From assembly GCA_023410025.1 (NCBI GenBank), contig JAEYQM010000039.1, positions 1 to 5,136 of the forward strand: a stretch of 5,136 nucleotides of DNA, given 5' to 3'. Every line of letters starts with the position of its first letter. Within the stretch, counting starts at the first letter, position 1. Shown here piece after piece: positions 4,931-5,136 of the stretch. Position numbers and translations under genes: made by a program. Under the pieces are notes generated by a model. That model ran no database searches. It saw only the letters and a program-made list of their open reading frames with translations, and was not told the DNA's origin. The DNA comes from Bacillota bacterium. Lineage in GTDB: Bacteria > Bacillota_I > Bacilli_A > ML615J-28 > CAG-698.

Positions 4931-5136
4931 ATGTCAATTGATGTAAAATTTAAATTTGTAAGTCCAAAAAAATTAATAAATACTGGGAATAATGTTTTTT
5001 ATTTTTAAAAACTAAATACTTGTCAAAATGAAGATAGTATTTACTCAGATAATTGGTTTATCTATAATGCGGTATGAGTAATAGGTTATAACATGAAGTA
5101 ATTTATGGTAAAAATTATTGATAAATAGAGGTTAAG
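4931..5136 (+). pseudogene. Start of a further small gene, probably immunity-like, with four in-frame stops; 3' end outside window
   Basis: ATG 4931 follows GAGGT (4919-4923) at normal spacing. It reads MSIDVKFKFVSPKKLINTG, NNVFYF, stop, KLNTCQNEDSIYSDNWFIYN, AV, stop, VIGYNMK, stop, FMVKIIDK, stop, RL. The stops are TAA 5006-5008, TGA 5075-5077, TAA 5099-5101 and TAG 5126-5128. The text on both sides of each stop stays protein-like in the same frame, so this is a real gene degraded by substitutions rather than a 25-residue peptide. I do not recognise the family. Its place after two immunity genes and its soluble, mixed-charge character suggest another orphan immunity gene. Confidence 0.6.

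Noticed and set aside
679..5128. Stop-codon reassignment explaining the in-frame stops
   Set aside because: TAA, TGA and TAG all occur as interior stops, and intact genes here end with TAA or TAG, so no single reassignment fits.
1..5136. CRISPR array, insertion sequence or RNA gene
   Set aside because: No regularly spaced short repeats, transposase motifs, terminal inverted repeats, tRNA or rRNA patterns were seen.

Overview
The window is strongly AT-rich, uses Shine-Dalgarno-led genes with A/T-ending codons, and carries polymorphic-toxin parts typical of Clostridium-like Firmicutes. That assignment rests on base composition, codon use and remembered family resemblance; there is no rRNA or housekeeping marker to confirm it.

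The region is a graveyard-like array of C-terminal toxin cassettes and immunity genes. Cassette 1 (2-1249) is the end of a large toxin gene: a HINT (intein-like) processing domain, then a ParB/sulfiredoxin-like C-terminal domain, then an intact immunity-type gene (824-1204) and a strong terminator. The toxin gene is broken by a one-base loss in an A tract and by a TGA inside the toxin's signature motif. Next comes a decayed kptA (RNA 2'-phosphotransferase) gene (1271-1800) with an ACG in place of its start, two nonsense codons and one frameshift, followed by its own terminator. From 1864 to 2610 there is no intact gene. This stretch holds possible coding relics, a terminator at 2359-2400 and a minus-strand remnant of a small membrane protein (2442-2648).

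Cassette 2 (2613-4317) starts abruptly inside a toxin protein. It has a hydrophobic pre-HINT segment, a second HINT copy about 90% identical to the first over the stretch I counted by hand, an HNH/Endo VII (AHH-like) nuclease domain and an intact Imm11-type immunity gene that begins one base after the toxin stop. The HINT part has three in-frame stop codons but no frame change. It is followed by another intact immunity-like gene (4349-4738) with no toxin before it, and by a fourth, nonsense-riddled gene (4931 to the end).

Taken together, immunity genes stay open while both toxin genes are cut off from translation by lesions in or near the HINT region. This fits a reservoir of displaced orphan toxin tips and immunity genes downstream of a main toxin gene lying to the left of the window. 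The homologous HINT segments could act as recombination handles for exchanging tips. A striking general feature is that nearly all damage is single-base nonsense substitution (12 stops) rather than indels (two clear one-base shifts).
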